In this document: positions 6,038-6,058 of the stretch, one piece after another
How positions within the stretch are numbered: the stretch's first letter is position 1
How the letters are laid out: the number at the start of each line of letters is the position of its first letter
Assembly (NCBI GenBank): GCA_030619345.1
Contig: JAUXBO010000162.1
Coordinates: 1-6,058, forward strand
Direction of reading: 5' to 3'
Length of the DNA: 6,058 nt
Source of the DNA: Candidatus Zixiibacteriota bacterium
GTDB taxonomy: Bacteria; Zixibacteria; MSB-5A5; GN15; FEB-12
Position numbers and translations under genes: made by a program
The notes under the pieces: generated by a model
Seen by the model: the letters and a program-made list of their open reading frames with translations, nothing else
The model's database searches: none
What the model was told of the DNA's origin: nothing

Positions 6038-6058
6038 CGGGTGGCTTTATGTCACCCG
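6038..6058 (+). terminator. Hairpin, probable rho-independent terminator cut by the window edge
   Basis: CGGGTGGC (6038-6045) can pair with GTCACCCG (6051-6058) across a TTTAT loop, giving 8 pairs including one G-U. The preceding GG (6036-6037) might extend the stem beyond the window. It starts 40 nt after the stop of the haem lipoprotein gene. The T-run that would confirm a terminator would lie outside the window. Confidence 0.5.

Overview
The window comes from a diderm (Gram-negative) bacterium of moderate GC content. Four of the five genes encode exported proteins: a patatin-POTRA-beta-barrel protein, an outer-membrane barrel-like protein, a secreted beta-strand repeat protein and a haem-binding lipoprotein. 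The style of these proteins, in particular a 'TNPAGL' barrel protein and a DUF4097-like protein, fits the wider FCB group or a related candidate phylum such as Zixibacteria. That placement is a guess from protein style, because no taxonomic marker is present. I see no tRNA, rRNA, CRISPR array, insertion sequence or phage gene.

Positions 1-2631 hold three tightly packed minus-strand genes. They read from right to left: a SpoU/TrmH-family RNA 2'-O-methyltransferase (2631-1846), a secreted DUF4097-like beta-repeat protein (1844-786), and the start of an outer-membrane barrel-like protein (789 to beyond position 1). The first junction has a 1-nt gap and the second a 4-nt ATGA overlap, so this looks like one translationally coupled operon. 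A good sigma70-type promoter (TTTTCA, 16 nt, TATAAT) lies just upstream, at 2698-2671 on the minus strand.

Positions 2692-5292 hold a divergent plus-strand gene for an 866-residue patatin-like phospholipase. It has a signal peptide, a complete Ser/Asp catalytic dyad, what I read as three tandem POTRA-like modules, and a C-terminal BamA-like 16-strand-type barrel. It probably starts at a GTG that lies within the promoter footprint of the opposite operon. No gene-free stretch exceeds about 90 nt.

Positions 5380-5997 hold a plus-strand lipoprotein of the DUF3365 (Tll0287-like) family with one CxxCH haem motif and a strong ribosome binding site. A hairpin at the very right edge (6038-6058) is probably its terminator.

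The shared theme is the cell envelope. The patatin protein would sit in the outer membrane, with its lipase in the periplasm or displayed. The barrel-like protein and the DUF4097-like protein are made with a ribosome or RNA modification enzyme for no obvious reason. The haem lipoprotein would be anchored to a membrane and act in redox chemistry or sensing. Whether these genes cooperate cannot be decided from this sequence.
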